From: Candidatus Paraprochloron terpiosi LD05
GTDB taxonomy: Bacteria; Cyanobacteriota; Cyanobacteriia; Cyanobacteriales; Prochloraceae
NCBI GenBank assembly: GCA_018141785.1
Contig: CP073341.1
Span: 496,001 to 560,000 of the forward strand
Reading direction: 5' to 3'
DNA length: 64,000 nucleotides
Shown: positions 9,417-17,079 of the stretch, piece after piece
Layout of the letters: each line of letters opens with the position of its first letter
Position numbering within the stretch: position 1 is the first letter of the stretch
The notes under the pieces: model-generated
Databases searched by the model: none
The model's input: only the letters and a program-made list of their open reading frames with translations
Told to the model about the DNA's origin: nothing
Program-made: the position numbers and the translations under genes

Positions 9417-9920
9417 TTACTCGTTCCCGTAACTGCCATGCTGCAAGTCCACTCCCTTGGGAATAGGAACCACTGGTTCATTTACAACCATCATTAAAGA
9501 CTCTGATTCACTCTCACTACTAGCTATCCGAGGAACGAAAGGATTGCTGCCTGTTAAAATACCAGAGCAGAAACCGATGAAGAGAGCTGCCATCGCCCCA
9601 CCACCCCAAAGTAATTTTTGTTGTCGTTTGCGCTGATCTAGACGCCGGAAAACCTGTTTTGATATTGAATGAGCCGACTCTTCTGTACTGGTAAAAGGGA
9701 TGGACTGCATCTGGCGACGTAATTCTAGGAGACGCTGGTACAAATTCTGTACTTGAGCATCCTCCTGCAACCACTGCTGGATTTGCTGGCGCTCGGAAGC
9801 TGTCACCTCTCCGTCCAAATAAGCGCTCAACATCTCAAAGCGATCCATTGCTCGCTCCTGGACAGTATTTTGCCCTTTTTGCAGATTTTCCAAGTTAGAA
9901 GTCATGAGTTTCATCACCAC
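9417..9920 (-). CDS. Anti-sigma factor, single-pass membrane protein
   Basis: Lies 5 bases downstream of the ECF sigma gene in the same direction. The cytoplasmic part holds MDRFEMLSAYLDGEVTASER followed by QQWLQEDAQVQNLYQRLLELR, the usual layout of RseA/zinc-finger-like anti-sigma domains. A transmembrane helix follows at about residues 105-122 (LLWGGGAMAALFIGFCSGIL), with a short periplasmic tail. The longest frame begins GTG GTG ATG; the ATG at 9914 or 9905 may be the real start. Binding of the upstream sigma factor at the membrane is inferred from gene order and layout. Confidence 0.8.
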   Translation of the reverse strand: MVMKLMTSNLENLQKGQNTVQERAMDRFEMLSAYLDGEVTASERQQIQQWLQEDAQVQNLYQRLLELRRQMQSIPFTSTEESAHSISKQVFRRLDQRKRQQKLLWGGGAMAALFIGFCSGILTGSNPFVPRIASSESESESLMMVVNEPVVPIPKGVDLQHGSYGNE

Positions 9921-9925
9921 TAGAT

Positions 9926-10576
9926 TTATGAGTCCAATTCCAGATATTTTGGCAGGATAGTTTGGAGTTTAGCTCGGGCTCTGGCGATTCTGGATTTCAC
10001 TGTGCCCAGAGAAACCTCAGTTATTTTAGCAATTTCGTCATAAGTCAAGCCCTCAATTTCTCGCAGGACAATTATATAGCGAGATGATTCTGGCAATTCA
10101 GCTAGAGCAAGTTTTAATTTGCCATAAAACTCTCTAGTTGTCAAGTCATCCGATGGGATAGGATAATCCGAGGCTATTTTCCAGCCTATTTCTCCATCTT
10201 CCATTTCATGAGGAGCATCCAGAGAAAGGGGAGGCTTTCTTCTCTTCCGCTTCCGCAGCTCGTCATAAAACAAATTAGTAATAATGCTCCTCAACCAACC
10301 TTTAAACTTGACTGGTTCCTTGACCCGCTTTATTTTACGGTAAACGCGAATCCAGACTTCTTGAGCCAAATCTGCCCGATCCTGCCAATCTGGAGCCAGG
10401 TAAGACAAAAGTTTTTCCACATAGGGTTGGTACCGGCGGATCAACTCGGCAAAAGCAAGGCGATCGGGCGCAATCCCTTGCTGACAGCGCAGGATCAAAT
10501 CGAAGTTCGGTATTTTTTTTAGAGGAGTTGCTTTCACCTCAACTTTTGTGCAGGATAAAGGAATCGATTGAATCAT
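9926..10576 (-). CDS. ECF-type (group 3/4) RNA polymerase sigma factor
   Basis: A 216-residue sigma-70 family protein with region 2 (DLAQEVWIRVYRKIKRV, FKGWLRSIITNLFYDELRKR) and region 4 (LPESSRYIIVLREIEGL, TYDEIAKITEVSLGTVKSR). Regions 1 and 3 are missing, as in ECF sigmas. A 30-residue N-terminal extension precedes region 2. It is similar in layout to cyanobacterial SigG-type factors, but I cannot assign the subgroup. The anti-sigma gene follows directly, so activity is probably released by an envelope signal. hfq lies upstream in the same direction, with a structured 130-base gap between them. Confidence 0.92.
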   Translation of the reverse strand: MIQSIPLSCTKVEVKATPLKKIPNFDLILRCQQGIAPDRLAFAELIRRYQPYVEKLLSYLAPDWQDRADLAQEVWIRVYRKIKRVKEPVKFKGWLRSIITNLFYDELRKRKRRKPPLSLDAPHEMEDGEIGWKIASDYPIPSDDLTTREFYGKLKLALAELPESSRYIIVLREIEGLTYDEIAKITEVSLGTVKSRIARARAKLQTILPKYLELDS

Positions 10577-10642
10577 TAACTCACCATCCTGATACTACTA
10601 TATCCTCAAGGGGGATAGGGATAGTCTAACATCTTACCCGGG

Positions 10643-10670
10643 CTCGATCCCCACTTTCCGGTGGTCCGAG
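10643..10670. promoter_or_regulatory. Stable hairpin between hfq and the sigma gene
   Basis: In the hfq-sigma gap (10577-10707) the arms CTCG 10643-10646 / CGAG 10667-10670 and CCAC 10651-10654 / GTGG 10661-10664 form a two-part stem with a small internal loop and a 6-base apical loop. There is no T-run after it on the minus strand. It could be an hfq 3'-end hairpin, a 5' leader element of the sigma gene or a small RNA. Confidence 0.4.
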
Positions 10671-10707
10671 GCGCTGCTGTAATCAGTGAGAACTCTTAGG
10701 TTTACCC

Positions 10708-10917
10708 TTATTGTGCTTTAAGATATACTATCCCTTGTAGCCAAATTAACGTTAGTTGTTGATATTGATCTGACAGACAAAGACAATTGTGATCCTGCCA
10801 CATAATCTTGCCCACCAGGGTATCTCCAGTTATCAGTTTTAACTCAACTTTTTTTTGGTCTTTGATGAAATTTTGGATTTGACGAATGCTGGGTAAACCA
10901 GGATTGAATTCTGTCAT
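10708..10917 (-). CDS. hfq: RNA chaperone Hfq, cyanobacterial short form
   Basis: A 69-residue Sm-like protein. It reads PSIRQIQNFIKDQKKVELKL, then TGDTLVGKIMWQDHNCLCL, then LTLIWLQGIVYLKAQ. This is the Sm1/Sm2 fold in the divergent cyanobacterial version, which lacks the KH motif and C-terminal tail of proteobacterial Hfq. The cyanobacterial protein is known for weak RNA binding and a role in motility through pilus-base binding rather than general sRNA annealing. It is usually a single small gene. Here an ECF sigma factor follows in the same direction. Confidence 0.92.
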   Translation of the reverse strand: MTEFNPGLPSIRQIQNFIKDQKKVELKLITGDTLVGKIMWQDHNCLCLSDQYQQLTLIWLQGIVYLKAQ

Positions 10918-11026
10918 AATTCAGTTATCTAGTTATCAGTTAGTCGTTAGATGAAGCTTTTGCCCTATAAGTGGGTGTTTTACCCCAAATAATTAAAAAA
11001 GCGAGGCAAGAACCTATGCAAGTTAA

Positions 11027-11324
11027 TTAAAGATACTTCGGTTCTGGAATAGGCTTTCCTTGAGTTTTAGCTGTTTTTAACCATGCTGCTTTAGCCTCCA
11101 AAACAACAGTGAAGTGCTTCTTCTTCTGTTTCGCCAAAAGCGGAGCAGTATTTTAAATCAGGAATGTCAGCAATATAACCGCCATTTTCTTCGCTATAAA
11201 AAATATTGATAGGGGACAGCTTTACCTTGGCGATTTTGTAAATTGACAATTTGGGTAACATTCGGAGAATGCGGGATAACGTATGTTGAATCCTGTTACA
11301 AAACTTAACATTAAAAATTACCAT
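11027..11324 (-). pseudogene. HicB-like antitoxin gene, frameshifted
   Basis: The minus strand reads FYSEENGGYIADIPDLKYC, SAFGETEEEALH, then shifts frame. In the next frame it continues VLEAKAAWLKTAKTQGKPI, PEPKYL and stops at 11027-11029. GYIA..PDL..CSAFGET.EEAL and the ending IPEP are hallmarks of the short HicB antitoxin. A single-base change near 11105 separates the halves. The first 35 codons do not look like HicB, and no HicA toxin is next to it; an IS4 remnant abuts the start. Confidence 0.7.
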
Positions 11325-11328
11325 ATCC

Positions 11329-11592
11329 CTATAACAGAAAAATCTTGTCTATCCAATGTATATAACTTATCTGTTGACACATACAAGCCTGAAGAAACCT
11401 CAGCTTATCCAATAATTTACTACCCCATTGTTTGGGAATATCTACCATATTCAAAATAAGATAAGCAATAAGAGTACTATAAATTTGAATGACAATACCA
11501 TTGACATTTTTGGTTATCAAATTATCTAATTTTAGATGCATCTTCAAAAATTTCCATAAACATTCAATTCCCCAGCGTAGTAACTGTAGGTT
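11329..11592 (-). pseudogene. IS4-family transposase, C-terminal remnant
   Basis: The frame reads RWGIECLWKFLKMHLKLDN, then NVNGIVIQIYSTLIAYLIL, ending IHWIDKIFLL. This matches the end of IS4-type DDE transposases, where the (Y)RW.IE..FK.LK motif carries the catalytic Glu and the N.NGI.IQIY.TLIAYLIL helix follows. The N-terminal DD part is gone. Homology begins exactly where the palindromic repeat at 11586-11616 ends, so the upstream part of the frame (MTSVVST...) is repeat-derived. Confidence 0.75.
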
Positions 11593-11616
11593 GGGTTGAG
11601 GAACGAAACCCAACAA
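11586..11616. repeat. GTAGGTTGGGTT palindromic repeat, copy 1
   Basis: GTAGGTTGGGTTGAGGAACG followed by AAACCCAAC. Relatives are at 23136-23183, where both ends are present, and 43113-43141. It marks the broken edge of the IS4 remnant, next to the 3' end of the flavoprotein gene. Confidence 0.6.
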
Positions 11617-11641
11617 CGCCAACTGAAGGTTACACCCCACG

Positions 11642-13102
11642 TTAAAAATTGTGCTGACGACGGAAGTCAAAGAACTTGGTTAATAAGTTTTGCAGTCCTT
11701 CATTTTCGGCAAATTTTTGCTTCTTCAACAACAGAGCTGCCTTACTATTTACTTCCGAAAGGGTAGGATAGACGTGGATACCAGTCAGAGCAGAAACCTT
11801 CAGCTTATTAGACATAGCCAAGACAATTTCGTGAATTAACTCCCCTGCGGAAGGTCCGACGATATGGGCACCCAAAATTTGGCCATTGTTGCGAGTAATT
11901 ATTTTCGCAAATCCTGCGGTGGCTGCTTCTGCTTGGGCCCGATCTACTCCAGCAAAATCCTGCTTCAGTACACAGACATCATCCCCGTAGCGCTCTCTAG
12001 CTTGTTTTTCGTCCATTCCCACTCGGGCTAGTTCTGGATCCGTGAAGGTAGCCCAGGGAATGACTTCATATTTGATTTTACTAAAGGGGAAGAAGAGAGC
12101 ATTAGTGAGGGCTACTACTGCTTCATAACCAGCAACATGGGTAAACTGATAGCCCCCAATAACATCCCCACAACCGTAGATCCGAGGATTGGTGGTTTGC
12201 AATTTTTCATTCACTTTGATACCTTTTTTGTCGTATTCTACTCCTGCTGCTTCCAGGTTGAGTCCGTCCACATTGGGGCTACGTCCCGCAGAAACTAAGA
12301 TTTCATCAACGGCAACTTCATGTTCTCCTGCTTGGATCACCTTTTTGCCGTTCACTACTTCCACAGATTTTACTCTTGCTTTAGTGAGAATAGACATCCC
12401 TTCTGCTTCCATTTCTTTTTGCACCACTGCTGCTGCTTCCGGGTCTTCCTTGGGCATGATTTGGTCTCGACTGGCAATGATGGTAACTTCTGCCCCTAAG
12501 CGGTAAAAGGATTGTCCCAACTCGCAGCCTATCGGTCCTGCACCGATTACGGCGAGAGAATTGGGTCGCTCTTGGAGGGAAAATACTTCTTCATTGGTGA
12601 GATAGCCCGCTTCTTTTAGTCCCGGAACAGGGGGAATAGCAGCGCGAGACCCGGTGGAGATGACAAAAGCTCTAGCTTTCAGTTGTCTACCGTTAACTTC
12701 AAAGGTTTCCTTGTCCGTAAATTGACCGGAACCGAAGATGACTTCTACTCCCAAACCGCGAAATCTCTCCGGGGAGTCATGGGGTTCGATGGCTTTGATA
12801 ACCTTTGCCACATGACCGTTGGCTTCGGCAAAATTAATTTCTGGCCCATTGGTATAAATGCCGAACCGGGAGCCGTTTTTCACCTCATGAGCTACTCTAG
12901 CAGCATGAATTAGGGATTTGCTGGGAACACAGCCATACCAAAGACAATCTCCTCCCAAACGGTCTTTTTCCACCAGAGCCACTTTTGCTTTTAATTGAGC
13001 TGCTGCACTGGCTACCACTAAGCCCCCGGAACCGCCCCCAATGATGACTATGTCATAATCTACTGCCATGGTTTCACCTACCTGGTTGTGTTTTGTGCTC
13101 AT
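11642..13102 (-). CDS. Mercuric-reductase-like / dihydrolipoamide dehydrogenase-family flavoprotein
   Basis: Pyridine nucleotide-disulfide oxidoreductase of class I. It has the FAD dinucleotide fold (IVIIGGGSGGLV at about 18-29), a redox-active disulfide as GGDCLWYGCVPSKSL (Cys53 and Cys58), an NAD(P) fold (AVIGAGPIGCELG), a second FAD motif (YGCGDVIGGYQFTHVA) and the C-terminal active-site His-Glu in HVYPTLSEVNSKAAL. No N-terminal heavy-metal domain and no C-terminal vicinal Cys pair are present, so true Hg(II) reduction is unlikely. Cyanobacterial genomes usually carry this as a stand-alone oxidoreductase. The better start may be ATG 13069 (MAVDYDIVI), behind AGGTAGG; the longer frame begins at 13102. 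Confidence 0.9.
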   Translation of the reverse strand: MSTKHNQVGETMAVDYDIVIIGGGSGGLVVASAAAQLKAKVALVEKDRLGGDCLWYGCVPSKSLIHAARVAHEVKNGSRFGIYTNGPEINFAEANGHVAKVIKAIEPHDSPERFRGLGVEVIFGSGQFTDKETFEVNGRQLKARAFVISTGSRAAIPPVPGLKEAGYLTNEEVFSLQERPNSLAVIGAGPIGCELGQSFYRLGAEVTIIASRDQIMPKEDPEAAAVVQKEMEAEGMSILTKARVKSVEVVNGKKVIQAGEHEVAVDEILVSAGRSPNVDGLNLEAAGVEYDKKGIKVNEKLQTTNPRIYGCGDVIGGYQFTHVAGYEAVVALTNALFFPFSKIKYEVIPWATFTDPELARVGMDEKQARERYGDDVCVLKQDFAGVDRAQAEAATAGFAKIITRNNGQILGAHIVGPSAGELIHEIVLAMSNKLKVSALTGIHVYPTLSEVNSKAALLLKKQKFAENEGLQNLLTKFFDFRRQHNF

Positions 13103-13192
13103 TCTAACTGTTTATTGTCGTGCCATGAAAGAAGAAAGTGTTGCTGTTTGGTATATGGTTAGTACAAAGATTACGTTGGGGAAATTATTGAA

Positions 13193-15088
13193 GTGTCTTT
13201 GAATGGAGATAACCTCCTACTAGAAATTAGGATCGATGGTTCTAATCCTCGATTATTGGAGGGACTGGAAATTTGGCTCCAATTAGGACTATTATCTGAT
13301 GCCCAGGTAAGAGAGTTAAGCCGTAATTCTCTCATTTGTCCTTGGCAAACTCCTGTTGTTGCCCCTATTTCCCAACCACAACCCGCCAAGTCCCCCCTTA
13401 CCCTACCTCAATCAGCAGAACCTGTCCCATTTTGGGAGAGCATATCTCAATCCTTAAAATCGGGAATCAGCGTTCGTTGGTTACTGTTTTTAGGGGTATT
13501 CATGGTAGTGGTATCCTCCGGTTTGCTAGTTGCTAGTAAGTGGAAAGATTTCCCAGCCACCGGACAGTATTTGGTCTTGTTTAGCTACACTCTAATTTTT
13601 TGGCTGGTTAGTCGGTGGACAAAACAAAAACCGAATTTAACTCTAACAGCTCAAACCCTCGGTATTGTTACTTTGTTGCTTATCCCCATCAATTTCTGGG
13701 CTATGGATGGGTTTAAGTTGTGGACAGAGTCTTGGGGATGGGTAACTATGATAATTGCAACTGTTATCCTCACCCTAATTATACAGGGAGCGGGTTTGTT
13801 TTCATCTGTTCCCTTGCTGCTAGTGTGTTATTTACAATGGGGTTGGTATTGGGATAAATTGCCCCTATTTGCTGTGTATTTAGGAACCTTAGCAACGGTA
13901 GCAGATACAGTTTACCGCGCTCAAAAAGAAAACTCCCAAAAAAGTCTCCAACTATCTCAAACCAGCACCTTTATTTCCCTCTATGGTTTACTCATTCTCT
14001 TTGGGCGGGGAATTTTGACAGGAAGGGTTGAAATACCCCAACTGGGTTTAGCCATAGGATTATTTGGCTGGCTCCTCACTTGGTTATCTCACCAGGATAA
14101 AAATGCCCACCCTCTAAGAGCAAAACTGGGGGCAGGAATTATGTTTCTCGGTTGGTTGGTGTCGGTAGGGGAATTTCCTCTTCAGGCGATCGCTGTCTCT
14201 GGACTTGTTCTCTTGTGGTTGCGCGATCACTTACTGCAACGGTGGCAATCTCTCGATTTAGCTCTAATATTTGGTATTGGTTTGCAAACCTTTTACCTAA
14301 CTGGTACAGTTATCCCCTACCCATGGCGCCAAACTGTTATCAATATATTGCTTCAACTGACTCAACTGCAATATTATTCTAACGCACTGCTAGGTATCAT
14401 TTGGTTTCCCTATCTCCTGGGTATGTTGTGGGTGACGGGTTGGCTTTACCGTCAAAAAAAGCGTCTCCTGGCACAATTTGGGGATAAGTTGGCTTTGGGG
14501 TTTGGTATTGTTTTGACTCTCCTGGCGATTGAAAACTCTGCTGTACTGGCGCTTAATTTGCTCTTTTCTACTATCACTTTGGGGTATGAACCACAGAGAC
14601 GCAGAGGACGCAGAGGAGAGAAGGGGAGAGTCTATCTAACTCATATTTATGGACTGCTCACTATTGCAGCTTTCATTGATTGGCAATTTCCTGGTCTTTC
14701 CTTTAATAACTGGATAATAATTATTCTCACTTTAATGGTAGGGGAGTGGATAGGGGCAAATTTGGGTAAGTTTTCGGGGAGTTTACCAATCTATCAACGC
14801 AGCGCTTGGCATATAGGTCTATTTCTGGCAGGATTGAGTTATATTTTGCTTTTGGAGCAGTACGAGGTAATTACCCAGAACTATTCTCTTTGGAGTTTAG
14901 TTTGGTTCCTTACTCCCTTGAGTCTGACAATTATAGCAGGTATTGGTAGGAATGGTGTTCTTCCCGCCCACCTGAGTATCATTGCTTTAGTATTGGCTCA
15001 AGTTTTCACCATTACCCAACCAGGAATCAGATTAATCGGTTTGGGACTTGCCACTATTTTAATGCTGTTCAATACCCGCTCTAGCTAA
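13193..15088 (+). CDS. Large multi-spanning membrane protein, DUF2157-like (631 aa)
   Basis: The start codon is GTG at 13193. A soluble N-terminal part (to about residue 85; IDGSNPRLLEGLEIWLQLG, LLSDAQVRELSRNSLICPW) precedes about 15 hydrophobic helices. The end-of-helix arrangement and the N-terminal 'LL..AQ' segment resemble DUF2157 proteins of cyanobacteria, whose function is unknown. A second protein of the same kind starts 5 bases downstream, so the two form an operon. At about residues 465-478 a dispersed DNA repeat is read as PQRRRGRRGEKGR, a very basic insert in an otherwise hydrophobic region; the frame stays open through it. Confidence 0.75.
   Translation: MSLNGDNLLLEIRIDGSNPRLLEGLEIWLQLGLLSDAQVRELSRNSLICPWQTPVVAPISQPQPAKSPLTLPQSAEPVPFWESISQSLKSGISVRWLLFLGVFMVVVSSGLLVASKWKDFPATGQYLVLFSYTLIFWLVSRWTKQKPNLTLTAQTLGIVTLLLIPINFWAMDGFKLWTESWGWVTMIIATVILTLIIQGAGLFSSVPLLLVCYLQWGWYWDKLPLFAVYLGTLATVADTVYRAQKENSQKSLQLSQTSTFISLYGLLILFGRGILTGRVEIPQLGLAIGLFGWLLTWLSHQDKNAHPLRAKLGAGIMFLGWLVSVGEFPLQAIAVSGLVLLWLRDHLLQRWQSLDLALIFGIGLQTFYLTGTVIPYPWRQTVINILLQLTQLQYYSNALLGIIWFPYLLGMLWVTGWLYRQKKRLLAQFGDKLALGFGIVLTLLAIENSAVLALNLLFSTITLGYEPQRRRGRRGEKGRVYLTHIYGLLTIAAFIDWQFPGLSFNNWIIIILTLMVGEWIGANLGKFSGSLPIYQRSAWHIGLFLAGLSYILLLEQYEVITQNYSLWSLVWFLTPLSLTIIAGIGRNGVLPAHLSIIALVLAQVFTITQPGIRLIGLGLATILMLFNTRSS
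14588..14630. repeat. Dispersed CGCAGAG-type repeat inside a coding sequence
   Basis: ACCACAGAGACGCAGAGGAC followed by GCAGAGGAGAGAAGGGGAGAG lies within the membrane protein gene and is translated. It belongs to the same family as the intergenic copies at 168, 896, 19259, 34971 and 43149. Its length in the gene keeps the reading frame. Confidence 0.8.
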
Positions 15089-15093
15089 CTATC

Positions 15094-16977
15094 ATGAATT
15101 TGACAAAATTACCTCTCAAGCATCAAAAAATTGCCGCTGCCATTACCTTAGGCTTTGGCTTGTGTTTCCTATTAATGTTCCTATGGGAGGGTATACCTGG
15201 GACTCCTCCTCTCTCCTTAGAAGGGTGGTTAATAGTGGGGAGTTTATTACCTACCAGTTTGTGGCTATTGCTTCCTTGGCAGTTAGGTAAAAAGGATAGT
15301 TTTTCTGCCCAAGTTTACGCCCCTGCTACAGACGGTTGGGGGAAAGCACTGGCTGGGTTACAATTGATAATCCTTTCCTTCCACTCATTTTTACTGGTGG
15401 AAGATTCGTTTGTGCTACCCTCTCTTTGGGCAGTTTTGGCTACAGTATTCCTAATAGGTGCTATGGCTGCTCGAACTTGGCAACGACCAACTAACGTGGT
15501 AATTTATCTTATAGGTTGGGGGCTGGAAGTACTTACTATAGAAGTGCTAGGTTTAATTCATCTTGACGGCCTTAGTCTTACCATGGTTAATATTGGATTG
15601 GGACTGCTAACTCAACTACTGGGAGATTGGTGGTTGCGTCGTCACCCAAATCAATCCATTCCCCATAGTATCAATATCCTCCCTTTATTTTACGGTGCTG
15701 TAGCTATCTTCTGTCGGTGGGATATATGGGGGTTGTGGACGGGATTCTCTACTTTGGGATTGGCTCTAATTGCCTTAGGAATTGGTCGGCGACGCTCAGA
15801 ATTGAAGTTCCTCATTTATCTAGGTTTATCAGCAGTATCCCTGTCTGCTTATGAGTTTCTTTGGGTTCAAATTGAGTCTTTCCCAGCAGGAGATAAATGT
15901 GTGGCTATGGCAACTTTGGGAATGGGGATTATGTCAGCTTACCGCTTCTTGATCCCATTTTTAACCAAACAGCTGATTTTAACCTCTCAAGAAGTTAAAC
16001 GATTAGCCCACTTCCACTGGTTAGGTAGTAGTGTTATTCTCGCCTTAGCAACAATGTATCCCGTTACTTTTAACAACCTCTTAGGGTTAGAAACTGGTAT
16101 CCTTTTAACCAGCTATGCTATATTCCAAGGACGGGAAAAGAAAATTGACCCCCTCAAGGTAATGGAGCAACAAGCTATTGAGATTAAGGAACTTTGGGTA
16201 TATGTGGGAATATTAGAAGGGCTGGGAGTAGCAGTGTTTGCCAGTTCTCAACTGCAACTGGACAAGATATTATTACCTTGGAGTGGAGCGATCGCCACCA
16301 TTATTGCCTCTGGTTTCTACTTCCTTCCTTGGTCAAATTGGGGCTGGTCAAAGAAACCTTGGCAGGGTTTTGCCTTAGTTGGACCCTTCATAGCTGCCAT
16401 TTTCACCAGTTCTACCATTAACTCTATCAGCTTAGGGGCGCTCACAGTCTGTTACGTAATTTTCGCAAGGAACAACCAACAAATTCGTCTCACCTATGTC
16501 TCTCTCTTCTTCCTCAATTGGCTCATTTTGAGGGAATGGTCATTAATGAGTTCTTTGTGGCTAGTCACACCCCCCATGTTATCTCTCCTCTACATAGCAC
16601 AAGTAGATCCTCACCTGAAGCAACCTCAGGAAAAAAGTCCGCGTCATTATCTACGTTTACTTGCCACAGGAACCATTTGCCTAGTTGCTTTAGTCACAAC
16701 CAACTGGTTGGTGACTCAAAGCTGGAGCATGTTGGCAATTTTTGCTGGATTAATAGGTCGAGTTCGAGCCTTTCTCTATGTAGGCACATTAATCTTATTA
16801 GTTAATATTGGCAATGAGTTTCTGCTGCTCAGTTACCAGTATCCTTTCTCCAAATGGGCCATGGGACTGATTCTGGGTCTCCTGTTGATTTGGATTGCTG
16901 CCAGCTTTGAAACCCGCCAGAAACAAATCATCACCCTGCTAAAAAACTGGATTGCTGAGTTTGAGCATTGGGAATAG
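15094..16977 (+). CDS. Large multi-spanning membrane protein, partner of the preceding gene (627 aa)
   Basis: Starts 5 bases after the upstream stop. It is dominated by hydrophobic helices from the N-terminus (IAAAITLGFGLCFLLMFLWE) to a helix near the C-terminus (WAMGLILGLLLIWIAASFE), with a short charged tail that ends EFEHWE. I see no transport motif, cofactor motif or known domain. Equal size and adjacency suggest that the pair arose by duplication or works as one membrane complex. A C-T rich, repeat-like gap of about 100 bases separates it from the helicase. Confidence 0.7.
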   Translation: MNLTKLPLKHQKIAAAITLGFGLCFLLMFLWEGIPGTPPLSLEGWLIVGSLLPTSLWLLLPWQLGKKDSFSAQVYAPATDGWGKALAGLQLIILSFHSFLLVEDSFVLPSLWAVLATVFLIGAMAARTWQRPTNVVIYLIGWGLEVLTIEVLGLIHLDGLSLTMVNIGLGLLTQLLGDWWLRRHPNQSIPHSINILPLFYGAVAIFCRWDIWGLWTGFSTLGLALIALGIGRRRSELKFLIYLGLSAVSLSAYEFLWVQIESFPAGDKCVAMATLGMGIMSAYRFLIPFLTKQLILTSQEVKRLAHFHWLGSSVILALATMYPVTFNNLLGLETGILLTSYAIFQGREKKIDPLKVMEQQAIEIKELWVYVGILEGLGVAVFASSQLQLDKILLPWSGAIATIIASGFYFLPWSNWGWSKKPWQGFALVGPFIAAIFTSSTINSISLGALTVCYVIFARNNQQIRLTYVSLFFLNWLILREWSLMSSLWLVTPPMLSLLYIAQVDPHLKQPQEKSPRHYLRLLATGTICLVALVTTNWLVTQSWSMLAIFAGLIGRVRAFLYVGTLILLVNIGNEFLLLSYQYPFSKWAMGLILGLLLIWIAASFETRQKQIITLLKNWIAEFEHWE

Positions 16978-17079
16978 CACATACCACGACTCCCCTCTCT
17001 CCCCTCTCCCCTCTTCTCTCTGTGTTAACGGCGTTCAGCGGTTCATTATTATAATGATATCAATTTCCATTTTAACCCC

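Noticed and set aside
11642..13102. True mercuric reductase
   Set aside because: No heavy-metal-binding N-terminus, no C-terminal Cys pair and no mer genes nearby; only the flavoprotein fold is shared.
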